Below, in pieces: positions 18,979 to 27,024 of a stretch of DNA of 64,000 bases (the stretch's first letter is position 1; the number at the start of each line of letters is the position of its first letter). Under the pieces are notes generated by a model. The model worked only from the letters and a program-made list of their open reading frames with translations, searched no databases and was not told where the DNA came from. Source of the stretch: Pseudomonas sp. efr-133-TYG-5 (GTDB lineage Bacteria; Pseudomonadota; Gammaproteobacteria; Pseudomonadales; Pseudomonadaceae); the NCBI RefSeq assembly GCF_030209175.1, contig NZ_JARVSM010000001.1, positions 1,860,001 to 1,924,000 of the forward strand, written 5' to 3'. A program made the translations under genes and the position numbers.

Positions 18979-19259
18979 CCGCCGGGGGACTTGCTCTTGC
19001 TGTCGCTCTGCTCAAGGCCCGGCAATGGCTGATCCTTGCCCGGCGGGCTGGGCATTTCGATCGGCACCAGCGGCGGCCCGCCACTGCCCGGGCCGGTCTT
19101 GGGAATGGGCATCGGGCTGATCTGCGGATACGGGGTCGGCGTCGCGGTTCCGGGCGAACCGGGTTGCGGCGCGGGAGTGACCGGAATGGTCTGTTGCGCC
19201 TGCACCGCACTTATCGAGAGCGCGGCCAGGGCAATGACCGTTAGAATGGTGCGCTTCAT
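18975..19259 (-). CDS. Secreted/periplasmic proline-rich small protein
   Basis: A 94-residue protein with a clear signal peptide (MKRTILTVIALAALSISAVQA, cleavage after VQA at about residue 21) and a mature part of about 73 residues dominated by Pro, Gly, Ser and Thr, with no predicted fold. ATG 19259 follows GGAG. There is no lipobox cysteine. The function is unknown. It converges on the cyclic-nucleotide-binding gene and shares the palindromic CTAG as stop codon; it is divergent from the spermidine synthase-like gene. Confidence 0.75.
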   Translation of the reverse strand: MKRTILTVIALAALSISAVQAQQTIPVTPAPQPGSPGTATPTPYPQISPMPIPKTGPGSGGPPLVPIEMPSPPGKDQPLPGLEQSDSKSKSPGG

Positions 19260-19339
19260 CAAGGACTCCATTGGCCTTATTTGCGCTCAGGCTACTCCCA
19301 ACGGCGCCGGCTTGCCTCCCCCCTCTTACCGAGATTTTC

Positions 19340-20026
19340 ATGAAACGTTTCGTTCTGCTCGACACCACGCCGATCCCTGAAAACGGCGGAGCCCTGTGCC
19401 TGTTCGAGTATGGCGAGGATTTCGTCATCAAGATCCAGGGCGGCGACGGCGGGCAATTGATGAACACGCGCATGCACGGTTCCGAAGACGCGCTGGCCGA
19501 AATCCCCTGCCGCAAGGTTGCCGGCCGGCCGAATTCCCGCGTGCTGATCGGCGGCCTGGGCATGGGCTTCACCCTCGCCTCCGCGCTCAAGCATCTGGGC
19601 AAGAGCGCCGAAGTGGTGGTCGCCGAACTGGTGCCCGGCGTCGTCGAATGGAACCGTGGCCCGCTCGGAGAAAAATCCGGGCGGCCGCTGCTCGACCCGC
19701 GCACCGTGATCCGCCAGGACGATGTGGCCAAGGTGCTGCAAAGCGAGCCGAACGGCTTCGATGCGATCATGCTCGACGTCGACAACGGCCCCGAAGGCCT
19801 GACACAGAAAGCCAACAGCTGGCTGTACTCCGCCGCCGGCCTCAACGCCTGCGCCAAGGCCCTGCGTGCCAAAGGCGTGCTGGCGGTGTGGTCGGCCAGT
19901 GCTGACCGGCAGTTTTCCGACAAATTGAAGAAGGCCGGATTCAAGGCCGAGGAAGTGCAGGTGTTCGCCCACGGCAACAAGGGCACCCGCCACACCATCT
20001 GGATTGCCGAGAAGCTCAAGGGCTGA
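19340..20026 (+). CDS. Spermidine synthase-like (class I SAM fold) protein
   Basis: A 228-residue Rossmann-fold protein. 'VLIGGLGMGFTLASAL' is the nucleotide-binding motif I, 'AELVPGVVEWNRGPLG' the acidic end of strand 2, and 'DAIMLDVDNGPEGLT' the region holding the catalytic Asp in spermidine synthases. The N-terminal domain is short and the decarboxylated-SAM/putrescine residues are not all evident, so an aminopropyltransferase activity is uncertain. ATG 19340 is chosen because the protein begins MKRFVLLDTTPIP. Downstream is an HNH nuclease gene 49 bases away. Confidence 0.8.
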   Translation: MKRFVLLDTTPIPENGGALCLFEYGEDFVIKIQGGDGGQLMNTRMHGSEDALAEIPCRKVAGRPNSRVLIGGLGMGFTLASALKHLGKSAEVVVAELVPGVVEWNRGPLGEKSGRPLLDPRTVIRQDDVAKVLQSEPNGFDAIMLDVDNGPEGLTQKANSWLYSAAGLNACAKALRAKGVLAVWSASADRQFSDKLKKAGFKAEEVQVFAHGNKGTRHTIWIAEKLKG

Positions 20027-20075
20027 GCTAAACTTGGCGCATAACCGTCATCAGTCTTTCTACAAAGGTGAACCC

Positions 20076-20447
20076 ATGAGTTCGTCCACCCCGACCAACA
20101 CCTCGAAGCTGGATCGCATCCTCGCCGACAACCAGCGCGACAAGGAAATGGGCTACCGCGACAAGGCCCTGAAGATGTACCCGCACGTCTGCGGCCGCTG
20201 CGCCCGCGAGTTTTCCGGCAAACGCCTGAGCGAACTGACCGTGCACCACCGTGACCACAACCACGACAACAATCCGCAGGACGGCTCGAACTGGGAGCTG
20301 TTGTGCCTGTACTGCCACGACAACGAGCACTCGCGCTACACCGACCAGCAGTACTTCGGAGAAGGCTCGCTGAGCACGCCGAAGATTGCCAAGGCCACGC
20401 ACAACCCGTTTGCGGCGCTGGCCGGCCTGATGAAGAAAGAAGACTGA
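20076..20447 (+). CDS. yajD: YajD-family HNH nuclease
   Basis: A 123-residue HNH endonuclease-fold protein. The zinc-binding cysteines are C-G-R-C (HVCGRCAREF) and C-L-Y-C (LLCLYCHDNEHS), and the HNH core is 'LTVHHRDHNHDNNPQDGSN', with the nucleophile-activating His in the VHHRDHNHDN block. YajD is conserved in gammaproteobacteria and its substrate is not established. ATG 20076 follows AAAGGTGA. An inverted REP pair follows. Confidence 0.9.
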   Translation: MSSSTPTNTSKLDRILADNQRDKEMGYRDKALKMYPHVCGRCAREFSGKRLSELTVHHRDHNHDNNPQDGSNWELLCLYCHDNEHSRYTDQQYFGEGSLSTPKIAKATHNPFAALAGLMKKED

Positions 20448-20472
20448 AGATCTTCCTTGGCCACACCGGCCT

Positions 20473-20568
20473 CTTCGCGGGCAAGCCCGCTCCCGCAGGC
20501 TTCTCTGGTGTCCTCAGAATTTGGAGCGACCGAGATCACTATGGGAGCTGGCTTGCCCGCGAAGAAGC
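20473..20568. repeat. Inverted REP pair
   Basis: CTTCGCGGGCAAGCCCGCTCCCGC (20473-20496) and its near complement (20542-20566) surround a 45-base spacer. This is a variant with 'GGGCAAGCC' in place of 'GAGCAAGCC'. It precedes the trmH-like gene. Confidence 0.85.
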
Positions 20569-20654
20569 CAGGCCAGACACCGCAAGTCCTGAATCTGCCC
20601 GCCCTCTCCCAATCCCCGTATAATCGCCCTCTTTTTCCCGAAGGCACCCCGCTC

Positions 20655-21125
20655 GTGGCAGACAAACGGTACAGCTGCATTGGTTTGTATAACCCCAAAT
20701 CTCCGGAGAACGTCGGTTCGGTCATGCGCGCCGCCGGCTGTTACGGCGTAGCGTCCGTGTTCTATACCGGCAAGCGTTATGAACGCGCGGCCGATTTCGT
20801 TACCGACACCAAGCGCGTGCACTACGACATCCCGCTGATCGGCATCGATGACCTGAAAAAGATCCTCCCGCTCAACTGCGTCCCGGTGGCCGTGGAGCTG
20901 GTCGAGGGCGCCCGGCCGCTGCCGGAATACACCCATCCGGACCGTGCGCTGTACATCTTCGGCCCGGAAGACGGCTCGCTGGACAAAGAGATCCGCGACT
21001 GGTGCGAAGACGTCGTGTACATCCCCACCAGCGGCTGCATGAACCTCGCCGCGACGGTCAATGTCGTGCTCTACGACCGCATGGCCAAGGGCCTGAACAC
21101 CCGCTCCGGGCCAAAATTCCGCTGA
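20655..21125 (+). CDS. TrmH-family RNA 2'-O-methyltransferase (SpoU)
   Basis: A 156-residue SPOUT methyltransferase. 'GLYNPKSPENVGSVMRAAGCYG' holds motif 1 (N.G...R), 'LYIFGPEDGSL' motif 2 and 'VYIPTSGCMNLAATVNVVLYD' motif 3, which form the trefoil-knot SAM site. It lacks the N-terminal extension of TrmH proper, so the substrate, a tRNA or rRNA ribose, is unknown. GTG 20655 begins the conserved sequence (VADKRYSCIGLY) and follows GAAGG; no ATG is available in frame nearby. Confidence 0.88.
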   Translation: MADKRYSCIGLYNPKSPENVGSVMRAAGCYGVASVFYTGKRYERAADFVTDTKRVHYDIPLIGIDDLKKILPLNCVPVAVELVEGARPLPEYTHPDRALYIFGPEDGSLDKEIRDWCEDVVYIPTSGCMNLAATVNVVLYDRMAKGLNTRSGPKFR

Positions 21126-21207
21126 AACGTTGCACATCCGATGGAACGAGCTGGCCGCCCGGGCAGTCAGCTTATCTATCTATTGCACATTGCCTGGGAG
21201 ACAGATC

Positions 21208-21585
21208 ATGACCGAACTCAAACGCGTCCAACGTATCGAATCCACCCCGTTCCAGAGCCATTCCGAGCAGAACGTCCAGGGCTGGGAGCGCATCGGCTCA
21301 CTGGCCGGTGGCGTGATCATGGTCGGCAAGGGCCTGCGCCGTGGCGGCGTGTTCGGTCTGATCCAGGTGGCGATTGGCGGCGTGGCCATGGCCCGCGGCA
21401 TCACCGGGCACAGCTCGGTGAAAAGCCTGCTGGAGAAAAGCCGTCAGGACATGAACAACGTACGGGCCAAGATCGAGCGCGCCGGTGAAGAACTGAGCCA
21501 GCTCAAGGCCAATGCCGAGGCGGCGACCACAACCGCCACCGTGACCGGCAATGACTCGGTGAAATCGCCGAAAGCCGGGGTTTGA
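21208..21585 (+). CDS. Small membrane protein, YgaP/DUF2892-like
   Basis: A 125-residue protein. Residues 1-27 are hydrophilic, then two short hydrophobic, Gly-rich helices lie at about 30-65 ('IGSLAGGVIMVGKGL', 'FGLIQVAIGGVAMARGI'), the pattern of DUF2892/YgaP membrane segments. The C-terminal 55 residues form a charged helix, probably a coiled coil (KSLLEKSRQDMNNVRAKIE), then a Thr/Ala-rich tail. GGGAGA precedes ATG 21208. Function unknown. Confidence 0.7.
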   Translation: MTELKRVQRIESTPFQSHSEQNVQGWERIGSLAGGVIMVGKGLRRGGVFGLIQVAIGGVAMARGITGHSSVKSLLEKSRQDMNNVRAKIERAGEELSQLKANAEAATTTATVTGNDSVKSPKAGV

Positions 21586-21616
21586 TCCTGAACCTGCGGT
21601 GAAGCTTCTGGCCTTT

Positions 21617-21710
21617 TCGTCGGATCGCCGCCCGGAGCAAGCCCGCTCCCACATTCAACCGCGCTCCGTCAGCAGTAATGCGATCAAGAGTGGGAGCGGG
21701 CCTTGCGAAG
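21617..21710. repeat. REP pair with truncated right arm
   Basis: The left arm (21617-21652) carries 'TCGTCGGATCGCCGCCCGGAGCAAGCCCGCTCCCACA' in two recognisable blocks; the right arm (21691-21710) has only the GTGGGAGCGGG-type block. The first block matches the arm at 18361-18376. It lies between the DUF2892-like gene and a convergent gene. Confidence 0.8.
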
Positions 21711-21716
21711 GGGGTT

Positions 21717-22946
21717 TTACTGCAGTAACGCGGTATCAAGGACTTTGGACGACTCGCCGAGAATGCTTTCGGCGAGTTGCACAAAGTCCTTGGTGCTCAC
21801 CGTTCCCAGATGCATTGCCCCACGCAGCGCGTCGTCCAGCGAGCGCTTGTTGCGGGTCTTCAGACGAATCTCGCCGTCCAGCTCCTGTAACAGCAGCACC
21901 GCTTTCGACACCTGCGCCGGGCTGATCTGCTCGCCGCGCAGGGTCGTGACCTTCTGGCTGTCCTTGGCCAGCTTCGCCTGCAACGCCTGATAGCGCTCAT
22001 CACTGATGCCACCGGCACGGCGCACCAGTTCGATGGCGTAGTACTCGGCCAAACCTTCGCTGATCCATTCACTGCGCTGCTTGTCATTGATTCGACCGAA
22101 CACCTGGGCCAGCTCACGCACCAGCGCACTGCTGCCGCTTTCGCTGACCAGCGGCAACCGCGTATTGAGGTAAATCGACTCCCGCGCCGCCAGGCTGCCG
22201 CGCCACATCGGGTCGTTGGCGCCGACGATCAGCAGCTTGCCCGGATGCCGCGCATACACCGCTTGCACCTGCGGCCAGACGAAGGTCAGCAGGGTCAGCA
22301 CGTCCATCCGGCGCATGCCCTGCCCTTGCGGCGACACCACGCTGACTTCGGTTTCGCCCAGGCGCGTACGCCGAGTGCCGAGATGGCCGGCGAGCATCCA
22401 GCCTGTCGGACGGTCGAACAGACGCGACGGATTGTCGATGCGGAATTTGTTCTTGCCGATGCGTGGCCAGGCGGTTTCTACGCTTTTCCAGCCGTCGGGC
22501 AATTCGAATTGCAGACGCGCGACCAGCTCGACGCCGTCCTGCTGATCGAGCCTGGCGGGTGGCACCAGCTCATCGCCGCGCAGCAAGGCCCAGGTGGGCG
22601 TCATGCGCGTGTCGAAGCTGCCATTCCTGCGCGCATGGCTGATGCGCACGCGGTAGGTCAGGCTGGCGCTATCGCTTGCCGGACGCCACACACCGCGCGC
22701 CTGCTGGCCCGGTGTCAGCAGCCACTGGCCATCGGCCTTGAAGTCGCTGTAGCGGCTGCCGTCGCCGAGATCGAAGTCGAGGCTGCGCACCGCTGCGCCA
22801 TTGGCCAGGGTCAGTCGCACTTGCGCCTGGTCGCTTTGCGGCAACAGGCGCACGTGATAATCCAGATCGACTTTCTTCGCCGCCCACACCGGCGCGCTCA
22901 GCACCAGCAGGCCGACACCCAGCGCCCGGCGCAATCCCCCAGCCAT
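21717..22946 (-). CDS. Putative M61-like peptidase-fold protein lacking the zinc motif
   Basis: A 409-residue exported protein: signal peptide (about residues 1-22, ending VWA), a beta-sandwich-like region with paired strands (about 25-200), and a helical domain. 'SEWISEGLAEYYAIELVRR' (around 280-300) matches the second conserved helix of M1/M61 metallopeptidases (the E..A.Y element). The place where HExxH should lie reads 'LVRELAQVFGRIND', so the zinc ligands are missing and it is probably a non-catalytic relative. AGGAG precedes ATG 22946. Only the resemblance to M61 is inferred; no closer function is recognised. Confidence 0.55.
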   Translation of the reverse strand: MAGGLRRALGVGLLVLSAPVWAAKKVDLDYHVRLLPQSDQAQVRLTLANGAAVRSLDFDLGDGSRYSDFKADGQWLLTPGQQARGVWRPASDSASLTYRVRISHARRNGSFDTRMTPTWALLRGDELVPPARLDQQDGVELVARLQFELPDGWKSVETAWPRIGKNKFRIDNPSRLFDRPTGWMLAGHLGTRRTRLGETEVSVVSPQGQGMRRMDVLTLLTFVWPQVQAVYARHPGKLLIVGANDPMWRGSLAARESIYLNTRLPLVSESGSSALVRELAQVFGRINDKQRSEWISEGLAEYYAIELVRRAGGISDERYQALQAKLAKDSQKVTTLRGEQISPAQVSKAVLLLQELDGEIRLKTRNKRSLDDALRGAMHLGTVSTKDFVQLAESILGESSKVLDTALLQ

Positions 22947-22986
22947 ACACACTCCTTGTCCGAACAGTGAAACCGCGCCCGCGCGT

Positions 22987-23436
22987 TCAACCGGCGCGGA
23001 AAATCAGGTGATCTTCCCAGTCGTCCTCCGGCACGCTGCCCTCGGCGAGCATGCGCCCGGACTGGGAAATGCGTTCGTGGTGCACGGCGTCGCGGTCACC
23101 GCAGACCAGGTGATGCCACAACGGCAGGTCCTTGCCCTCGCTGACCAGGCGATAACCGCAGGTCGGCGGCAGCCACTTGAACGCTTCGGCCTGCCCCGGT
23201 GTGAGCTGGATGCAGTCGGGGACAAACGCGCGACGGTTGGGGTAATCGCTGCACTGACAGGTCTTCAGATCCAGCAGTTTGCAGGCGATTCGCGTGTAAT
23301 AGACGCTGTTGTCCTCTTCATCCTCGAGTTTCTGCAGGCAGCACAGGCCACAGCCGTCGCACAGCGATTCCCATTCCTCGTGATCGAGTTGATCGAGGGT
23401 TTTGCGTTTCCAGAACGGTTCGACTTTGGCGGCCAT
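22987..23436 (-). CDS. ycgN: YcgN family cysteine-cluster protein (UPF0260)
   Basis: A 149-residue cytoplasmic protein. '[14 protein letters not shown]' near residue 24 and '[19 protein letters not shown]' near 57 supply the conserved cysteine cluster, which may bind metal or Fe-S. The middle '[24 protein letters not shown]' is also typical. The family is widespread in proteobacteria and its function is unknown. It is the first gene of a minus-strand pair with the M61-like gene (gap 40 bases). Confidence 0.88.
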   Translation of the reverse strand: MAAKVEPFWKRKTLDQLDHEEWESLCDGCGLCCLQKLEDEEDNSVYYTRIACKLLDLKTCQCSDYPNRRAFVPDCIQLTPGQAEAFKWLPPTCGYRLVSEGKDLPLWHHLVCGDRDAVHHERISQSGRMLAEGSVPEDDWEDHLIFRAG

Positions 23437-23715
23437 GGCTCAAGCATCAACATCAGGTGGTGAAAAGGCCGCCAGTCTAGTGCCCCGGGCCCCGCGGGCC
23501 AAGCGCTGGCGACTGCCGGTTGGCCGGGACTTGTCAGTTGCCGCGCGGCGAAGTAGCTTTGCCGTTCATCCGAAGCCCCGACCGGCTGCCATCAACGCTC
23601 GACCGCGTTGCACTCCGGTGAACTGCACGGCTTCAGCGGCGCCCCATCGTTCAGCCCAACTGATCCCGCCGGGAGTCGCTTCAAACCTTTACCCAACGTA
23701 GCCAGGAATCTCTTG

Positions 23716-24309
23716 ATGAGTGCCAACCCTCGCGTCGCCGATTACGCCATTCACCCGCAGTTCACCGATCGCTGGTCGCCCCGCGCCTTCACCGGCGAAG
23801 CGATCCCCGAGGAAACCCTGCTGAGCTTCTTCGAAGCCGCACGCTGGGCGCCGTCGGCGTACAACTCGCAGCCGTGGCGCTTCCTCTACGCGCGCCGCGA
23901 CACGCCGAACTGGCAGCGTTACCTGGGCCTGCTCAACGAATTCAACCGCAGCTGGGCGCAGCATGCTTCGGCGCTGGTCATCGTGATCTCGAAAACGACG
24001 TTTGCCGTGCCGGGCGCCAGCGAAGAAACGCCGGCACTGTGGAGCACCTTCGACACCGGTTCGGCCTGGGGCCACCTCGCCCTGCAAGCGAGCATCAGCG
24101 GCTGGCACACCCACGGCATGGCCGGTTTCGACCAGGAACTGACCCGCAAGGAGCTGAACATTCCCGAAGGTTACGCGCTGCACGCGGCAGTCGCGGTGGG
24201 CAAGCTGGGCGACAAGGCCACCCTGGCGGATTACCTGCAAGCGCGCGAGGAGCCGAGCCCGCGGCGGCCATTGAGCGAACTGGCGGCTGAAGGCGACTTC
24301 ACCCTCTGA
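23716..24309 (+). CDS. Nitroreductase-family oxidoreductase
   Basis: A 197-residue FMN-dependent oxidoreductase. 'RWSPRAFTGEAI' holds the FMN-phosphate arginine, 'AARWAPSAYNSQPWRF' the flavin and dimer contact, and 'AVAVGKLGD' the end of the core. The size and the PSAYNSQPW motif place it in the small nitroreductase group (unlike the longer NfsA). The electron acceptor is unknown. ATG 23716 follows AGGAATC. A dispersed palindromic element follows the stop. Confidence 0.88.
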   Translation: MSANPRVADYAIHPQFTDRWSPRAFTGEAIPEETLLSFFEAARWAPSAYNSQPWRFLYARRDTPNWQRYLGLLNEFNRSWAQHASALVIVISKTTFAVPGASEETPALWSTFDTGSAWGHLALQASISGWHTHGMAGFDQELTRKELNIPEGYALHAAVAVGKLGDKATLADYLQAREEPSPRRPLSELAAEGDFTL

Positions 24310-24330
24310 GCCACACCCGTGATCGCTGCT

Positions 24331-24425
24331 GATCGTTCCTACGCTCCGCGTGGGAATGCCTCGATAGACGCTCTGGGACGCAGAGCGTCCCGGGCTGCAT
24401 TCCCACGCAGAGCGTGGGAACGATC
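24331..24425. repeat. Compound palindromic repeat (nested hairpins)
   Basis: Outer arms GATCGTTCC...GTGGGAATGC (24331-24359) and GCATTCCCAC...GGAACGATC (24397-24425), with an inner hairpin ACGCTCTG-GGACG-CAGAGCGT (24368-24388). It shares its outer arm with the short element at 14185-14216. It lies in the convergent gap between the nitroreductase and 2-hydroxyacid dehydrogenase genes and probably folds as a cruciform or terminator. Confidence 0.85.
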
Positions 24426-24432
24426 TCTGTAG

Positions 24433-25365
24433 TCAGTAACCGCGGGCGAAATCCACTTCGCCGCGCAACGCCTCTCCCGCCTGATACGCCCGCAAGTTAT
24501 CCAGAAACAACTGCACCATCAGCGGCGGCGAGGTCGGCGCCGAACTGTGTCCGGTCAGCAACAGGCCCCAGGCCGTCCAGAACGGATGGCGCTGTGGCAG
24601 CGGTTCCTGACGGCAGACGTCGATCACCGCACCGGCCAGGTGCCCCTCTTTCAAGGCCTCGACCAGGTCGGCATCGACCACCGCCACGCCGCGCCCGGCG
24701 TTGATGAACAGGCCGGTCGGCTTGAATTGCTTGAACAGCGCCGCGTCGTAGATATCGTGGGTGTGCTCGGTATTGGGCAGCAGATTGACCACGTAATCGG
24801 CCACGCCGACCAGCCGCGGCAAATCCGCCAGCGCGCCGACTTCGACAAACGGTGCCTGCTCGCGGGCGCTGCTGGCAATGCCATACAGCTCGACGCCGAA
24901 GGGCAACAGGAACTGCGCCACGCTCTGGCCGATGTCACCGGTACCGACGATCAGCACCTTGCGCCCGACCAGACTCTGGCCGGTGCGGTTGTCCCACTTG
25001 CGTTCGACCTGGCTGACCAGGCGCGCCAGCACTTCGCGCTCGTGCCCGAGCATGTAGGTCAGGACGTATTCGGCCATCACCTGACCGAAGATCCCCACCG
25101 CACGGGTCAGCCGATAGTCACGGCGCAAGCCGTCGGCCAGCAGCGGCGTGATCCCGGCCCAGGTCGATTGCAGCCATTGCGGCTGGTGGCCCTGACGCAG
25201 CAGGGTCGCCAGCAGATCCGGCTGGCCCAGCCACACCGGGCAATCGACGGCCTGGCGGGCCAGTTCGGCGGAGTCGCCGCTGGTCAGCACTTCAAGCTCC
25301 GGGGCCGCCTGGCGCAGCAGCCGGGCGTACACCGCGTGGTCGTGTTCAGCAATCAGAACGCGCAT
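24433..25365 (-). CDS. D-2-hydroxyacid dehydrogenase (GhrA-like)
   Basis: A 310-residue NAD(P)-dependent dehydrogenase. 'VLIVGTGDIGQSVAQFL' is the Rossmann GxGxxG, 'YVVNLLPNTEHTHD' and 'FINAGRGVAVVDADLVEAL' surround the catalytic Arg, 'VIDVCRQEPLPQRHPFW' holds the Glu, and 'GHSSAPTSP' holds the catalytic His. It most resembles glyoxylate/hydroxypyruvate reductases of the GhrA group. ATG 25365 is preceded by AAAGG. It follows ycgL-rnd but has its own gap of about 105 bases. Confidence 0.88.
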   Translation of the reverse strand: MRVLIAEHDHAVYARLLRQAAPELEVLTSGDSAELARQAVDCPVWLGQPDLLATLLRQGHQPQWLQSTWAGITPLLADGLRRDYRLTRAVGIFGQVMAEYVLTYMLGHEREVLARLVSQVERKWDNRTGQSLVGRKVLIVGTGDIGQSVAQFLLPFGVELYGIASSAREQAPFVEVGALADLPRLVGVADYVVNLLPNTEHTHDIYDAALFKQFKPTGLFINAGRGVAVVDADLVEALKEGHLAGAVIDVCRQEPLPQRHPFWTAWGLLLTGHSSAPTSPPLMVQLFLDNLRAYQAGEALRGEVDFARGY

Positions 25366-25470
25366 CTTCAAACCTTTCGCAAACCGTGCAGACGGCCACC
25401 GGCATCGGGGCGGTCGTCGCGGTAAAAATCGTTCCAGGGTTATAAGAGGCCCAGGACAGGGCCTCGCGGA

Positions 25471-25764
25471 TCAGACCGGATCGTTGCGTCGCAGCAATTC
25501 TTCGGGCAGGTGTTCGATGTACTCGTCCTCGGCCGGCGGCATCTGCAGGTGATAGCCCTGCTTCTCGAGGTTTTCCAGGACCACGGCGATGTCCTCGCGC
25601 GCCAGTTTGCGCTCCGGGGTCAGCACCAGGTCGAAGGAATGCTTCGCTTTGCCGAACGCGGTCATCAGGGCTTCCGGCACACGCTCCAGAGCATCGCTCT
25701 TGAGCACGTACAGATACATCCCGGGTTTCTTCGAGCTTTGGTAGATGGAGCAAATACGTTTCAA
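25471..25764 (-). CDS. YcgL domain-containing protein
   Basis: A 97-residue protein of the YcgL family, starting '[20 protein letters not shown]' and containing '[22 protein letters not shown]', typical of the family. Its structure is an alpha/beta fold; the function is unknown. It overlaps the rnd stop by 4 bases (25761-25764), an arrangement common in pseudomonads, so translational coupling to RNase D is likely. Confidence 0.9.
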   Translation of the reverse strand: MKRICSIYQSSKKPGMYLYVLKSDALERVPEALMTAFGKAKHSFDLVLTPERKLAREDIAVVLENLEKQGYHLQMPPAEDEYIEHLPEELLRRNDPV

Positions 25765-26894
25765 GGCTGTTCTCCGGCGGTGGCCAGGCTGTCGAGCAGC
25801 GCCTGGCCCATCAACTCGCGGCGCCAGCCACGCAGCGAGTCAGGCAATTGGTAAGGGCCCTCGGGGAAGCCGCTCTTGACCAGCGCTTCGAGGGTTTTCT
25901 TGCGCAGCATCAGTTCCGGGGCAATGCCCAGGCGTTCGGCTTCGGCCTGACCGAGCGCGCGCAGTTGCTTGATCAGCGCAGCGGCTTCGATCGGCAATGG
26001 CTCCGGTACGGCGGGCGGCCATTGGTCTGGCCCCACACTGCCAGAGCGCTTGATCAGATCAAGCAGAAATTCGCCGTCCTGACGCACGGTACGCGGGTGC
26101 ATGTCTTCGATTTTCGCCAGCGCGCCGAGGTTGTCCGGTTGCGTGCGAGCCAGCGGCCACAGCGAATGTTCACGGATGATGCGGTTGCGTGGCAGGTCGC
26201 GGGCCCGCGCCTCGCGCTCGCGCCAGGCGCACAGCTCACGCAGGACCGCCAGTTGCGCGCGGGACAGTTTCCACGCCAGCTTGGCCTCGCGATACACCTC
26301 GTACGGATCGGTTTCGCGGCGCAGGTTGGCAACCAGTTCGGCGCCATCCTCGAGCACCCAGGCGAACTTGTCGTCGGACAGTTTCGGCCGCAGCTGTACG
26401 AAAACCTCCGCCAGATGCACGGCATCTTCGGCGGCGTAGCTGATTTGCGTGTCCGACAGCGGACGCTGCAACCAGTCGGAACGGGTCTCGCCTTTCGGCA
26501 GCTCGATGCCGAGCACTTCCTGCACCAGCCGCGAGTAGCCCATGGAGAACCCGAGATTGAGGTAGGCCGCAGCCAGCTGCGTATCGAACAAGGGCGCCGG
26601 CAGGCTGCCGGTCAGGCGCAGCAGGACTTCGAGGTCTTCGCTGCACGCATGCAGGACTTTGAGCACCGCCGGGTTTTCCAGCAACGCCGCCAGCGGTTGC
26701 CAGGCGTCGATGGTCAGCGGATCAATCAGGTAGGCGCGCTTGCCGTCGCCCACCTGCAACAGGCCGGCAATCGGGTAAAAGGTGTCGACCCGCATGAATT
26801 CGGTGTCGAGGGCAACGAAAGGCAACTGCTGCCACTCGGCGCAAAACTGCGCGAGGCTATCGTTGTCGCGAATCCAGTGAATATCGATGGCCAC
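25761..26894 (-). CDS. rnd: Ribonuclease D
   Basis: A 377-residue 3'-5' exoribonuclease that trims tRNA precursors. The DEDDy catalytic residues are visible: D30-x-E32 in '[16 protein letters not shown]', Asp in '[14 protein letters not shown]', and '[12 protein letters not shown]' with the final Asp and Tyr. An HRDC domain follows (about residues 210-295). GTG 26894 is chosen because AAGGGAGAG lies just upstream. The downstream ycgL gene overlaps the stop, giving a two-gene operon. Confidence 0.93.
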   Translation of the reverse strand: MAIDIHWIRDNDSLAQFCAEWQQLPFVALDTEFMRVDTFYPIAGLLQVGDGKRAYLIDPLTIDAWQPLAALLENPAVLKVLHACSEDLEVLLRLTGSLPAPLFDTQLAAAYLNLGFSMGYSRLVQEVLGIELPKGETRSDWLQRPLSDTQISYAAEDAVHLAEVFVQLRPKLSDDKFAWVLEDGAELVANLRRETDPYEVYREAKLAWKLSRAQLAVLRELCAWREREARARDLPRNRIIREHSLWPLARTQPDNLGALAKIEDMHPRTVRQDGEFLLDLIKRSGSVGPDQWPPAVPEPLPIEAAALIKQLRALGQAEAERLGIAPELMLRKKTLEALVKSGFPEGPYQLPDSLRGWRRELMGQALLDSLATAGEQP

Positions 26895-27024
26895 ACGGCT
26901 CTCCCTTGAAGAATGGCGCGCAGTATATATCGCCACCGGCGCTTTCCGCGCCTCTACAGGGCAAGAGCTTTATGAAATCTCCTGCTTGAGAGCAAGAATA
27001 GTCTTACAGAAAGATTCCGCAGAC

